Shown in pieces: positions 10,101 through 18,830 of a DNA stretch of 45,483 bases. A program made the position numbers and the translations under genes. Each line of letters opens with the position of its first letter. Position 1 is the first letter of the stretch. Below the pieces are notes generated by a model. That model did no database searches. It saw only the letters and a list, made by a program, of their open reading frames with translations, and was not told where the DNA came from. The stretch comes from Willaertia magna (Eukaryota > Heterolobosea > Eutetramitea > Acrasida > Naegleriidae): contig CADWAF010000325.1 in assembly GCA_902984215.1 (NCBI GenBank), positions 1 to 45,483 of the forward strand, in the 5' to 3' direction.

Positions 10101-10933
10101 CATGTTTCACACTTTCACCAGCAAATAAGCCTGTAAGAAATGTAATTACTTGAATTGTTTTACCCTTAATAAAAATTGTTAAAGATTAAAATAAACTGAT
10201 ACCTACTAAACCCATATCATCACCTATAACATTATCAATAAGAATAATTGTAGGACTAAGGGAACTTACCTAAAATTCCTCCTTGAACATTATCTTTTAT
10301 ATTTGAATGTTTCTCCCAAAACCATAAAATACCTTCTTTTTGGTAGTCATATAGTTTGTCATACGTTTCCTCTGGTATTTTGAAAGGAATTTTCCTCTCT
10401 TTTTTTGATTTGGCGTCTAGTAGACAATATTGTTTTGTTTTAGTATCACATATAAACCCATTGTCTAATTTATTAAATCTTTTACTGGATTCATTTGTAT
10501 GTGAAGTATTTAAAAAAGAAGTTTCAGTAAAAGGGGCTAATTTACTTTGTTTAGTTTCAATTTGATTGTCTTTCTTTTGTGAAACAATATTTCTGTACTT
10601 TACAATTTTGTTCTTTAATTTATCGTCAACATCAAATATTGTATAGGCTTCTTCATATAAATGTAAGAATGTGATGGGATCTTGACCTTCTTTCTCTAAG
10701 TCTCTTGCAGATCTCACTAATTGGTTGTAGTACCTTTTCTTTTCTTTTTCGGATTGGAATTGTTTTGGTTTAATATTTTCTTTTTCTAAATTGTTGTCAA
10801 TATGATGAATAGACAATCTTTTTAATTGTTTTTCAACTACTGCTGTTGATCCATTACTTTCATTACTTTCTTCTCCTATTATTACTTCATTCTCTTCGTC
10901 ATCATTGTCATCAATAACATAGCGACGCCTCAT
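7112..10933 (-). CDS. ERCC6L: PICH/ERCC6L-type SNF2 DNA translocase, 4 exons, 1231 aa
   Basis: The split gene joins 10270-10933, 10207-10223, 9767-10164 and 7112-9728; introns are 46, 42 and 38 nt and all phases agree. The SNF2 ATPase shows GDDMGLGKT (about 222-230), ITTYGT and DEGH (331-334), then RYVISGTPIQNN at the third splice junction, and the helicase C motifs SQTGSVGLTLTGATRVV and DSQAADRAYRVGQ. TPR-like helices lie before the ATPase (YYNQLVRSARDLEKEGQ) and at the extreme C-terminus (LLREANHLEQNGNLLGAMQM). N- and C-terminal TPR-type segments flanking a SNF2 core are the hallmark of PICH, which binds ultrafine anaphase bridges. Rad26/CSB-like proteins lack this. The 17-nt second exon carries five residues of Walker A. 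The acidic region near 700-760 is low-complexity. Confidence 0.85.
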
Positions 10934-11025
10934 TTTTATTTTTTGAATTTTTTAAAACAACTCGTTCACGCGGTAAAAAAAGCGCTTCAAACCTGTACAA
11001 ATTTTTTTGTTGTTTTGTTAGTAAG

Positions 11026-11322
11026 ATGGGATTTGATGATCTACTACCTTCGGAGAAGGTGAAATGGTTAATAGAGGGTCAAGGTTTGGATGATAAAATA
11101 GAGCAAAACATGGAGATAGCTGCAGATATTATTGAAAAAGAAGTTACTAGATACGAAGAAATTCAAGAAAAACTAAGAAGAGAGAAAAACAACGGAAAAC
11201 AAGAAGATGAAGATGAAATACTCATGAGAGAAGTAAAAAGTGCAATGTTGCTTCAAGCTATGTACAACCTTGAAGATAAGTTATCTGCAAATAAATCTTC
11301 ACAAGCCAACAGCAAGCCTTGA
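11026..11322 (+). CDS. Small hypothetical coiled-coil protein, 98 aa
   Basis: I do not recognise this protein. It is strongly charged and mostly predicted helix: a short head (MGFDDLLPSEKVKWLIEGQG), then heptad-like helices rich in Glu, Lys and Ile from about 25 to 88, ending in a polar tail. There is no signal peptide or membrane segment. The ATG follows a T-rich leader. It starts 92 bp from PICH in the opposite direction, so the two may share a promoter region, and it ends 122 bp before eL33. The reading frame and codon use are like the neighbours, so I take it as real, possibly a small subunit of a larger complex. Confidence 0.6.
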   Translation: MGFDDLLPSEKVKWLIEGQGLDDKIEQNMEIAADIIEKEVTRYEEIQEKLRREKNNGKQEDEDEILMREVKSAMLLQAMYNLEDKLSANKSSQANSKP

Positions 11323-11444
11323 AAATCAACGTTGCTCATTTTATCATCTAAAATAAAGCCATCTCTACTTTCATTGTAAAGAATTTCATTGGTTGGTTTG
11401 CCTAAACGCCAAAAAATTTTGTTGAAAAAAAATAGGATTATATA

Positions 11445-11846
11445 ATGACTACCCAATCTGCCACAACTACCGAAAAACCAACAGTAAAGAAGAATTTCAA
11501 ATTCACAAGAACTCAAAGTAAACCAAGAGTTTGGGTTAGAGGAAGAGTATTAGGATATAAAAGAAGTTTAGTCAAACAATACGAACATATTGCACTTTTA
11601 CAATTAGAAGGTGTTAGAGATAGAGATGGTGCACAATGGTATGCAGGTAAAAGAGTTGCATACGTATACAAGGCAAAGAATGTTGGTACTGGAAAGAACA
11701 CATTAGACGGATTAAAAGTTATCTGGGGTAAGATCACCAGACCACACGGTTCATCCGGAACTGTTAGAGCAAAATTCAGTCCAAATTTACCACCATCTGC
11801 AATTTCTCAACCAGTTAGAGTTTTCTTATATCCATCAAACATCTAA
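11445..11846 (+). CDS. RPL35A: 60S ribosomal protein eL33 (L35A), 133 aa
   Basis: The whole protein matches eL33: a basic N-terminal extension, then the conserved WVRGRVLGYKRSLVKQYEH start, GVRDRDGAQWYAGKRVAYVY, KNVGTGKNTLDGLKVIWGKI, TRPHGSSGTVRAKF and the terminal RVFLYPSNI. It is a structural protein of the large ribosomal subunit. The N-terminal extension (about 20 residues, Thr/Lys-rich) is slightly longer than in animals. Codon use is visibly more biased (AGA, GTT, CCA) than in neighbouring low-expression genes, as expected for a ribosomal protein. The ATG follows an A-rich leader. No intron in the coding part. Confidence 0.96.
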   Translation: MTTQSATTTEKPTVKKNFKFTRTQSKPRVWVRGRVLGYKRSLVKQYEHIALLQLEGVRDRDGAQWYAGKRVAYVYKAKNVGTGKNTLDGLKVIWGKITRPHGSSGTVRAKFSPNLPPSAISQPVRVFLYPSNI

Positions 11847-11947
11847 ATTAATGGTTAAATAAATTTTTTAAATAAAAACATAGAAATCCTGTAAAATTTT
11901 TACTTCTCTTTTTCATTCATTTCTTGCGTTAGTGCTGAGATTAAAAA

Positions 11948-12444
11948 ATGGAAGAAAACGACAAACAAGAGTTAGCTGATTTTCTTGATTCTTTAGAGGA
12001 CTTCACACCAGCAGTAAGTTTCTTTGATTTAGTTTTGTGTTAAAATAGTTAAAGATTCCGGACCAAGTGATTTCGTATTATCTTCAACAATCTGGTTTTA
12101 AAACTGGTGACACTAGAGTTTTACGTTTAATATCTTTGGCTGCTCAAAAATTCATTTCCGAAGTATGTACTGATTCAATGCACTTTTGTGAAAAGAGAAC
12201 AGGAGGTAAACAACAAGGAAAAGAACGTAGATTAGTACTTAGTACTGAAGATCTTTCCAATAGTTTAAGAGAATATGGAATTAACATACATAAACCAGAA
12301 TACTTTTCCGACAGTTTAGTCAATGAACAAATTTCTACGAACAGAGCAACATCATCATCAACAAATAATCCAAATATAGCACAAACTGGTAATAATCCAA
12401 ATACAACAACTACAAATAATGTACAATCACCAACTAATGAATAA
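11948..12444 (+). CDS. TAF10: TFIID/SAGA subunit TAF10, 2 exons
   Basis: Exon 1 (11948-12013) encodes an acidic head ending in SLEDFTPA. Exon 2 resumes with IPDQVISYYLQQSGF at 12055. The junction recreates the family signature (..LEDYTP.IPD..). An alternative acceptor at 12049 would add Leu-Lys in frame; the intron is then 35 rather than 41 nt. The histone-fold core follows: GDTRVLRLISLAAQKFISEV, a loop (GGKQQGKERRLVLSTEDL) and the final helix (NSLREYGINIHKPEYF). TAF10 pairs with TAF8, TAF3 or SUPT7L histone folds in TFIID and SAGA. The last 40 residues are Asn/Thr-rich. No long N-terminal disordered region is present, unlike in metazoans. Confidence 0.9.
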
Positions 12445-12544
12445 GAAATTAATATTTATAATTAAGCAAATATCAATTTTGTAATATATAAAATCATGAA
12501 AACATTTAATTAAACAGTTTTTATTATTTACAATTTTCAAAAAA

Positions 12545-13514
12545 ATGCTTTGGCGGGATATAACCCTTGAACAAATACAAGAGATAACAAAGGGAGAGAA
12601 ATTAAGTACGGAACTATTAAGGAAGTAAGTATTTATCATTAAGAAGTAAAATGATTGAGAAATAAAAAGAAATATTGATAAAGTATTAGGGTTAAGATTA
12701 GAATATAATTATTTAAATCAGAATCAATATGAAATTTTACTAGATTTCTTTTTACATTCTTTTATCTTTTCTTTTAGAAATAAATTTACTCCTGAAAAAA
12801 TTAGTTGTTTCTTTTCAATAATAAAAGAATTACAATTAGATACAAAAAATCATGATATTAACCTTTACAATAGTTTTATTCACTTTAAACAGTTATTATT
12901 AAAATTTAGTGTACATAGACCTCCTTTTAGTATTGAAATTTTTAATGTAGATGATGTAAGAAAAATATCTGAATATGTGTATAATACGTAGGTTTTTAAT
13001 TGTTTCTTTTTATAAATACAATTTGTAAAGATTTTATCGACATTATAAATTATATCAATATACTTTTTGTTTAAAACATGTAGCAACAGTGGAAAGTAAA
13101 TTATATCAACCTTATATTGAAACACCTTTTGAAATGTTATCCTTAGGAGGCGCAATGACACTTGAAGAATGGAAAGAATTAGAGAAACAAAGAAAAGAAG
13201 AAGAAATGAAGAGATTAGCTGAAGAACAAGAAAAATTGAATACAACGAGTGTTGATGCATTAGAACGTTCAACAAGTAGCGCCTCAAATGCCACTTTTGA
13301 GAATGCAGAAGTTATAAACTCAACTACAGCAGGTACTTTCTCTACCTTATTAAATAGCAATGATAGAGTGAAATCTCCACATTCTCACATTAAAAAACAA
13401 TTAGAACCAATTAAAAAAGAAATTGAAGAAATGACAAATAGTAGATTGAATTCATTAAATTCAAGATTAGAACAACTTGAAATTCAAACGAAAAAGCCAA
13501 CATCAAAGAAATAA
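12545..13514 (+). CDS. CFAP119: CFAP119 (CCDC189)-like ciliary protein, 3 exons, 293 aa
   Basis: Exons 12545-12624, 12670-12987 and 13031-13514 join in phase across introns of 45 and 43 nt. The product begins MLWRDITLEQIQEI. It carries VHRPPFSIEIFNVDDV and, across the second junction, NTFYRHYKLYQYTF, which match the conserved RPPFSI...NTYFRH(F/Y)KLY(K/Q)Y.F block of CFAP119/CCDC189 as I recall it. The C-terminal third is a charged coiled coil (KELEKQRKEEEMKRLAEEQ) followed by a polar tail. In ciliates, algae and animals this protein belongs to the axoneme. With CFAP58 and kinesin-9 nearby, a flagellar role fits. Only the third exon gives a long open frame; the first two were recovered from splice signals. 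Confidence 0.78.
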
Positions 13515-13652
13515 ATGTATTGCCATTAAATTAAAACCATTATTGGTTTATCTTGTAGTCATTACCTCTTACTTGTACTTACAAAAATATTCATGGGAAA
13601 TGAAAACCTAAAAATAATTCCTTGATCATCAAATAATAATAGACAAAAAAAA

Positions 13653-14866
13653 ATGGAAGAAGTAGAACCTGTATCTCATTTATTAGAATTGGCCGATAAG
13701 AAATTCTTGTTAAGCAATGAAATTCCTAAAGTTAATAAAACAAGTACAGTTGAAGAAATTATAAAGATTATTAAAGAAAAGGGTAAGATTTAATAATAAT
13801 TAAATAATTTATTTAAATAAATAATATAGAAATGTTACCATATTATGAAAATGTATTATTAGTTCAATTACCACAATTATTTAATAGAGATGAAGAATTA
13901 ATAAAAACATTAAAAGAATCAAATGATAAGAAATTAACAGAATTAAATGATAAAATTAAAGATGCTGAAGAGAATTTTGGAGAAAATGAAGTCAGAGAAG
14001 CCTTATTAGCTAAAGCCCAATATTACTATAGCATTGGAGATAAAGAAAAAGCAATTGTAGCCTTTAGAGAAACAGAAACAAAGACAGTTGCTTTAGGACA
14101 GAAATTAGATATTTTATTTGCTTTATTAAGATTAGGATTTGCATTTGATGATAGAGATTTAGTTAAAAGAAATTTAGAAAGAGCAAATAGTATGATTGTT
14201 GAAGGAGGTGATTGGGAAAGAAGAAATAGATTAAAGGTTTATGAAGGTATTCATTTAATTACTATTAGAAATTTCTCAAGAGCATCTAGTTTGTTTTTAG
14301 AATCTCTTTCAACATTTTCTTCTTATGAAATGATGACATTTGAAAGATTTATTCTTTATACAATTGTTGTTGGAATGGTTTCTTTAGGAAGAAATGAATT
14401 AAAAAAGAATATTTTAGATTCATCTGATGTTCTTTCAGTTATTAATAAGATTCCAAATGCAGAGAATTTTGTTAATTCATATTATAATTGTCAATATAGT
14501 TTATTTTTAACATCATTAGTAGAATTATTAGATAATCAATTATTAAGAGATCGTTTCTTATCTAAACATATTCGTTATTACTCTAGAGAAATGAGAGTAA
14601 GAGCATATGGTCAATTTTTACAAGCTTATAAAAGTGTAACATTAGATGCAATGGCTGAACAATTTGGTTTAAGTGTTGAATTTTTAGATAATGAATTATC
14701 TAGATTTATTTCTGCTGGAAAGATTAGTGCAAGAATTGATAAAGTTGCAGGTGTTATTGAATCAAGTCGAACTGATGAAAAGAATGCTCTTTATTCACAA
14801 GCTCTTAAACAAGGTGATCATTTGTTGAATCGTGTTCAAAAATTATCAAAAGTAATTGATTTGTAA
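13653..14866 (+). CDS. RPN7: 26S proteasome regulatory subunit RPN7 (PSMD6), 388 aa
   Basis: Exon 1 (13653-13782) encodes the leading helix EPVSHLLELADKKFLL. A 47-nt intron follows, and exon 2 (13830-14866) continues EMLPYYENVLLV. Landmarks are YYYSIGDKEKAIVAFRETETKT, the helical repeat KLDILFALLRLGFAFDD, GGDWERRNRLKVYEGIH and the C-terminal PCI winged-helix module (MAEQFGLSVEFLDNELSRFI, then RIDKVAGVIE). The length, 388, equals that of human PSMD6 within a residue or two. It is a lid scaffold subunit of the 19S regulatory particle. The stop lies 9 bp from the RAD51C stop (convergent). The window also encodes RPT1 of the same particle. Confidence 0.95.
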
Positions 14867-14875
14867 TTTATAAAC

Positions 14876-16252
14876 TTATTTTCTTTTTCTCTTTTTATTT
14901 TCATCCATATCCTCTGTATATTTACTTGTCTCTTGTTGTATATTACTTGGTTGACTATCTTGTTCATTATTGGTTGCGAGTTGTAGTGCTGCTCTTGAAC
15001 CACTACCACTGGTTGCAGTCCTTGTTCCCATTGATTCACCTCTAAAACCAGAGGGTGTAATTTTAAAACGTATTGCTTCATCTTTACCATTAATTCCTTT
15101 TGTTATTCTAGCAATTCTATTATTCCCTGAGAATTCTAAGAAAATACCAAAAGTTACTTGACTCAACCAAGGTTGATTTAAAGAAGGAGCAAAATATTGT
15201 ACTTGTTTTGTATGACCATATTCATCTGTTTGTTTACTAAACTTTGTTGTAACTTGATTAGTTGTAACTACTGCTAAATTAAATTCTTGAGCAATCTCTT
15301 TCAATTTTACACCTAAAGAACGTTTCACATCTTCTTTAATTTTATTATCAGATTCTAAACTAGATTTCCTTAAATGAAATGCAATACTATCTATAATTAT
15401 TAATTTAACTTTAGAATATTGTTCTTGTTTCAATAACTCTGAAATAACTAAAATTAAACCAATCAACTCCCACAATGACATTATCCTATAATAATGTATT
15501 GAACTTAAAATCTTTTCAACAGTAAAATTCTCTAAACTTTGTAACATTTTCTCCTTTTTTGTTAAATCTGAATCTCCCCACTTGTTGGCAATACCATTCA
15601 AATGTGAAATAAAATGTTCAGCAATCTCTTTCGTTCTTTCAGCTGTGAAACTACCTTCAGTATCAATATAAATACATTCACCTTCTATTCCATCAAAAGC
15701 TGTTGGCATTTGTACATCAATTGCTAATTGTAAGGCTAATTGGGTTTTACCAACACCTGGTACACCACAAATATCTGTTATTACACCAGTTTTTATTCCA
15801 GAACCACCTAAGGCATTATCTAAACCTTGACAGAAGGTTTTTATATAGTTTGAAGGGTTTGTTTCTTTTTCAAACAAGGCTAATGTATTATTAATGAAAG
15901 AACTACCTTGTTGTTGAGTTAAACTAGCTTTAAATGGGGATTGATTATTATTATTTTGACTGAAATTTACTTGTGATTGATTTAATTTATTTCTCATGAT
16001 AGAGGTACTTTCTCCTTTTACATACTTCATAATGGTATGACAGACATTCATGTCTTCTCCTATTAATCTTGATAGTTCTGATAGTTTTAAGTTTTTTATA
16101 CTTCCGATGGTTAGATTTTTATCTCTAAGTTTATTGATTACGTCAGGAGATACTCCTTCAATATCCATTAATTCTTCATCAAAAGAATTATCCTCATGAT
16201 TATTTGATGATACGTTAGACTGAGAAAAAAAAGAGTGTTGTTGACGTTGCAT
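14876..16252 (-). CDS. RAD51C: RAD51C-type recombinase paralogue, 458 aa
   Basis: An N-terminal helix-hairpin-like segment (about 30-80) precedes the RecA core. Walker A is GVPGVGKT (163-170) within DICGVPGVGKTQLALQLA. IDTEGSF follows at about 196-202, and Walker B is KLIIIDSIAF (283-292). The RAD51C order TFCQGLDNALGG...CGVPGVGKTQL...QMPTAFDGIEGE is kept, and the C-terminus ends in a basic cluster (KKRKRK, 453-458) like the RAD51C nuclear localisation signal. RAD51C acts in the BCDX2 and CX3 complexes that load RAD51 and resolve junctions. It is longer than human (376) because of polar insertions near 85-120, 225-250 and the tail. No intron. Convergent with RPN7. Confidence 0.88.
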   Translation of the reverse strand: MQRQQHSFFSQSNVSSNNHEDNSFDEELMDIEGVSPDVINKLRDKNLTIGSIKNLKLSELSRLIGEDMNVCHTIMKYVKGESTSIMRNKLNQSQVNFSQNNNNQSPFKASLTQQQGSSFINNTLALFEKETNPSNYIKTFCQGLDNALGGSGIKTGVITDICGVPGVGKTQLALQLAIDVQMPTAFDGIEGECIYIDTEGSFTAERTKEIAEHFISHLNGIANKWGDSDLTKKEKMLQSLENFTVEKILSSIHYYRIMSLWELIGLILVISELLKQEQYSKVKLIIIDSIAFHLRKSSLESDNKIKEDVKRSLGVKLKEIAQEFNLAVVTTNQVTTKFSKQTDEYGHTKQVQYFAPSLNQPWLSQVTFGIFLEFSGNNRIARITKGINGKDEAIRFKITPSGFRGESMGTRTATSGSGSRAALQLATNNEQDSQPSNIQQETSKYTEDMDENKKRKRK

Positions 16253-16404
16253 TTTTTTATGAATTGTTAAATTCCACTAAGCGATAGAACTGACTGTTTT
16301 TGTGAAGAATAAACACCATGAAAAAAGAACAGACAATTTGAAAAGAGTTATTGCACTCTACCTATTGAGACAATTAAATTTTTGTTTTTATTAATTCACT
16401 TATT

Positions 16405-16548
16405 CTTACCCTAAAGAGCTTTTAGGGTTCAAAAATTACCTCCCACTAGAGAACTAGTGGTAGGTGGTTTAATTGGGGCTGTTTGCAATTAGCAATCGCG
16501 CACATCACTTATCGATCAACTGTAACGCGAACCCCCTTGAGAAGAACT
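16405..16548 (-). ncRNA. U4-class spliceosomal snRNA (U4 or U4atac)
   Basis: Read on the minus strand, the elements of a U4 snRNA occur in order. (1) A 5' arm contains UCAAGGGG (about 16541-16534). (2) A 5' stem-loop (UCGCG...CGCGA, 16530-16496) has a kink-turn of form UGA-UC-loop-GU-GA. (3) UUGCUAAU (16495-16488) is the conserved stem I partner of U6 AUUAGCA. (4) A central stem CCACUAG/CUAGUGG (16460-16454 and 16449-16443) has a UUCU loop and lower AGGU pairing. (5) The Sm site AAUUUUUGA (16437-16429) is the same as in human U4. (6) A terminal hairpin ACCCUAAA/UUUAGGGU spans 16428-16408. The length of about 144 nt equals typical U4. Ends are estimates. Protein-coding potential is nil. Confidence 0.8.
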
Positions 16549-16682
16549 GATCGTAATACTTTGCCACTAAACAGACATTTAGCATTCTCAAAAATATCAA
16601 TTATTCTTGCAAATATTATGGTTTCTTACTTTCCTCCAATTCACTTTATTGAATGAACGTGTTGCTGGGCCCAAGGTAAAAA

Positions 16683-17075
16683 ATGAGCACTCACCATAGA
16701 AAAATTTTATATGTTGGGAATTTAGCTCCGAGTGTGAATAGAGAGATACTGCAACAATTATTTATTCCTTTCGGAGAGGTATTAGATATAACGATACCAG
16801 AAGATGAAGAAGGTAAACATAGAGGTTATGCATTTGTTGAATTTGAATTACCTGAAGATGCAACAGAAGCTTTAGATAATATTAATCTTAGTGAATTATA
16901 TGGCAGAATTATTCACTGTAATTATTCAAAACCAAGTAATTTATCAAAGGAAGCATTTTCCGATTTAAATAAACCTATTTGGTCAGATGAATTTCAAACA
17001 ACTAATGAAACTGTAACTAATACTTCTAGTGAAGATCAAAATGAACCAAATATTAAAAAAGTAAAATCTGATTAG
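16683..17075 (+). CDS. Single-RRM protein related to the PPIE/Cyp33 RNA-binding domain, 130 aa
   Basis: One RRM spans about residues 7-86 with RNP2 ILYVGNLAP (8-16) and RNP1 HRGYAFVEF (about 45-53). The pattern IPFGEVLDITIPEDEEGKHR, FELPEDATEALDNINLSELYGR and, after the RRM, KPIWSDEF resembles the RRM and following linker of PPIE, the spliceosomal cyclophilin. The peptidyl-prolyl isomerase domain that should follow is absent. The protein stops after a 40-residue polar tail ending in a small basic cluster (KKVKSD), and the next 578 bases have no open frame for it. It is therefore a stand-alone RRM factor, probably nuclear and linked to splicing. The gene is divergent from the U4-class snRNA upstream. 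Confidence 0.75.
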   Translation: MSTHHRKILYVGNLAPSVNREILQQLFIPFGEVLDITIPEDEEGKHRGYAFVEFELPEDATEALDNINLSELYGRIIHCNYSKPSNLSKEAFSDLNKPIWSDEFQTTNETVTNTSSEDQNEPNIKKVKSD

Positions 17076-17653
17076 AATTATTATGAAAAATCAAGTTAAT
17101 TGAATAGATGGTGTTATTTATTATGAAAAGGTCTTAAGAATAACGTATGATGAATGTAATTTTCAAAAAATAATTACAATATTGGAACAAAATTAGTTTA
17201 TTTTCTTTCTTAAAAGTATTTATTAGAATAAATTATTTCACTTTAACTTGGAACTTTATAGTTTTTTTTGCAATTGAGAATGTAATCTAGAGGAAAGATA
17301 TTTATTAAAATTAATCCCTTTACTTAATCAAAATCTATGATTATAAATATTTGGAGCTTACCCTCTTTACAATAAATACTAGTATTTATTTAAAATCCAA
17401 AAAATGCCTTAATGTATTGCTCTCCAAAGTATTTTTAATTAAGGTTTCCTTGGGTTATATCATTATACTTGTTTCATTACTTGTGGTTTTATAGGACAGT
17501 TAAAAAGTTTATGAAACGAAGATAAAATGGTGATTTTAACTTTCTAAAAGTCTTCTATTTTAGATAGTTTGATTTGTACACGTTTCAAGAACACGTATAT
17601 ACCAATTATGAAATTGATTTTCATGATTTACAATTTCACACTATATAACAGCA
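17076..17653 (+). other. Intergenic spacer with no gene seen
   Basis: These 578 bases are very AT-rich on both strands, have stops in all frames and show no RNA fold that I recognise. They hold the 3' region of the RRM gene, one perfect 20-bp palindrome (listed separately) and the presumed promoter of the lipase-like gene. Confidence 0.6.
17371..17390. repeat. Perfect 20-bp palindrome
   Basis: AATAAATACTAGTATTTATT reads the same on both strands without a loop. In so AT-rich a sequence chance is possible, but the central ACTAGT makes it longer than the usual A/T runs. It could be a dimeric factor site or a cruciform-prone element in the spacer. Confidence 0.6.
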
Positions 17654-18802
17654 ATGCGATTTTCAACAAAAAAGAAGTCTATTCAAATGAATACAGAACA
17701 AGACGAATGGAATTTTAAACAAGGAACTCTTAAAAGTGCAATAACTAAAATCTGTACAGATATTTATGATGGAAATCAAGCAAATGTCGCAAAGATAATT
17801 GATCCAAATAGTATTAAATTTTGTTGCAGACAAATACTTGGAGATTCTTCATCACCTCAACAAGTTGCTACTATCTATTTTATTGATTCTAAGAAAACAA
17901 TAATTATTGCATGTGTTGGAAGTAAAACTTTTATAGATTGGCTTTCAAATTTCACTCAATTTGAGTCAACTAATATTAAGGGCGTACCAGATTTTATTTG
18001 GAACAGTTCCACTGATATTTATGATGATTTTACAAAACATTGTTATAAAAGGGATATTAGTGATTATTTAATTGTTTGCTGTGGTCACAGTAGAGGCGGT
18101 GGCATTGCTTCTTGTTTAGGATACATGATAAAATCAAATCATAGAGAATTGGATGTTAAAGTAGTCACCTACGCCTGTCCTGCATATGCGACCAAAGAAT
18201 TTAATTCAGAGTATTGTAAATTAATTGGAAATGATAACATTGTTAACAAGCTTTCAATTTATGATCCTATTGCTGCTTTAAAGATCTTTTATTTCATTCC
18301 AGGTCCTGTTACTTTTATTGAATTAGAAAATTATTGTGAAAATATTGTTTTGGGGCCTTTAGGATTGGTTGGAATTTCCTTAATTAATTCACTTTATGCA
18401 TTTCTAATCAACGCTTTGGATATTATAAGTACAACAAGCATTGCGCAATCATTTTCTATTGTCACAACAGGAAGTGAAATGTCATTCCCCACAATTATTC
18501 TAAATACTCTTCTTTGCAATTTCCTTTATGATGTGGGAAACAATTTATTGAAAGGAAAGGCACATTCTATGGTTTATTATGAGTTAAATGAAAATGGACC
18601 AGTGTCAGAGTTTATTAAACATCTTATTAAATTATTGGAAGATGTTAAATTAGGGGTAACTTCAATTCTTTCGTTACTTTGGAAGGGTATATTATTATTT
18701 TATAATTTAATGAAGGAGTTGTGGAAAGAGAGTACAGATTTTATTTATAAGCTATTTGAGGAATTAAAGAAATTATTTATGAGTAAGCTTAAAATTCACT
18801 AG
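17654..18802 (+). CDS. Class 3 lipase-like alpha/beta hydrolase, 382 aa
   Basis: The catalytic Ser lies in GHSRGGG (Ser about 146), inside the lipase-3 nucleophile elbow. The triad is completed by Asp about 204 (YDPIAAL) and His about 304 (GKAHSMVYY). The oxyanion segment CVGSKTFIDWLSNF resembles the family's RGT...DWL.N. Between 225 and 300 there is an insertion of hydrophobic segments (IVLGPLGLVGISLINSLYAF) that may be a lid or membrane-binding region, and the C-terminal 60 residues form amphipathic helices. Substrate is unknown; triacylglycerol or lysophospholipid is usual for the family. A second in-frame ATG at 17687 has a slightly better A-rich context. The gene is followed at 28 bp by the NHL gene on the same strand. 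Confidence 0.75.
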   Translation: MRFSTKKKSIQMNTEQDEWNFKQGTLKSAITKICTDIYDGNQANVAKIIDPNSIKFCCRQILGDSSSPQQVATIYFIDSKKTIIIACVGSKTFIDWLSNFTQFESTNIKGVPDFIWNSSTDIYDDFTKHCYKRDISDYLIVCCGHSRGGGIASCLGYMIKSNHRELDVKVVTYACPAYATKEFNSEYCKLIGNDNIVNKLSIYDPIAALKIFYFIPGPVTFIELENYCENIVLGPLGLVGISLINSLYAFLINALDIISTTSIAQSFSIVTTGSEMSFPTIILNTLLCNFLYDVGNNLLKGKAHSMVYYELNENGPVSEFIKHLIKLLEDVKLGVTSILSLLWKGILLFYNLMKELWKESTDFIYKLFEELKKLFMSKLKIH

Positions 18803-18830
18803 TGAACATCAATAATCGTCGTTAAAAAAT

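Noticed and set aside
16408..16428. Telomere-like TTTAGGGT/ACCCTAAA
   Set aside because: A single copy in an inverted arrangement; it is explained as the 3' hairpin of the U4-class snRNA.
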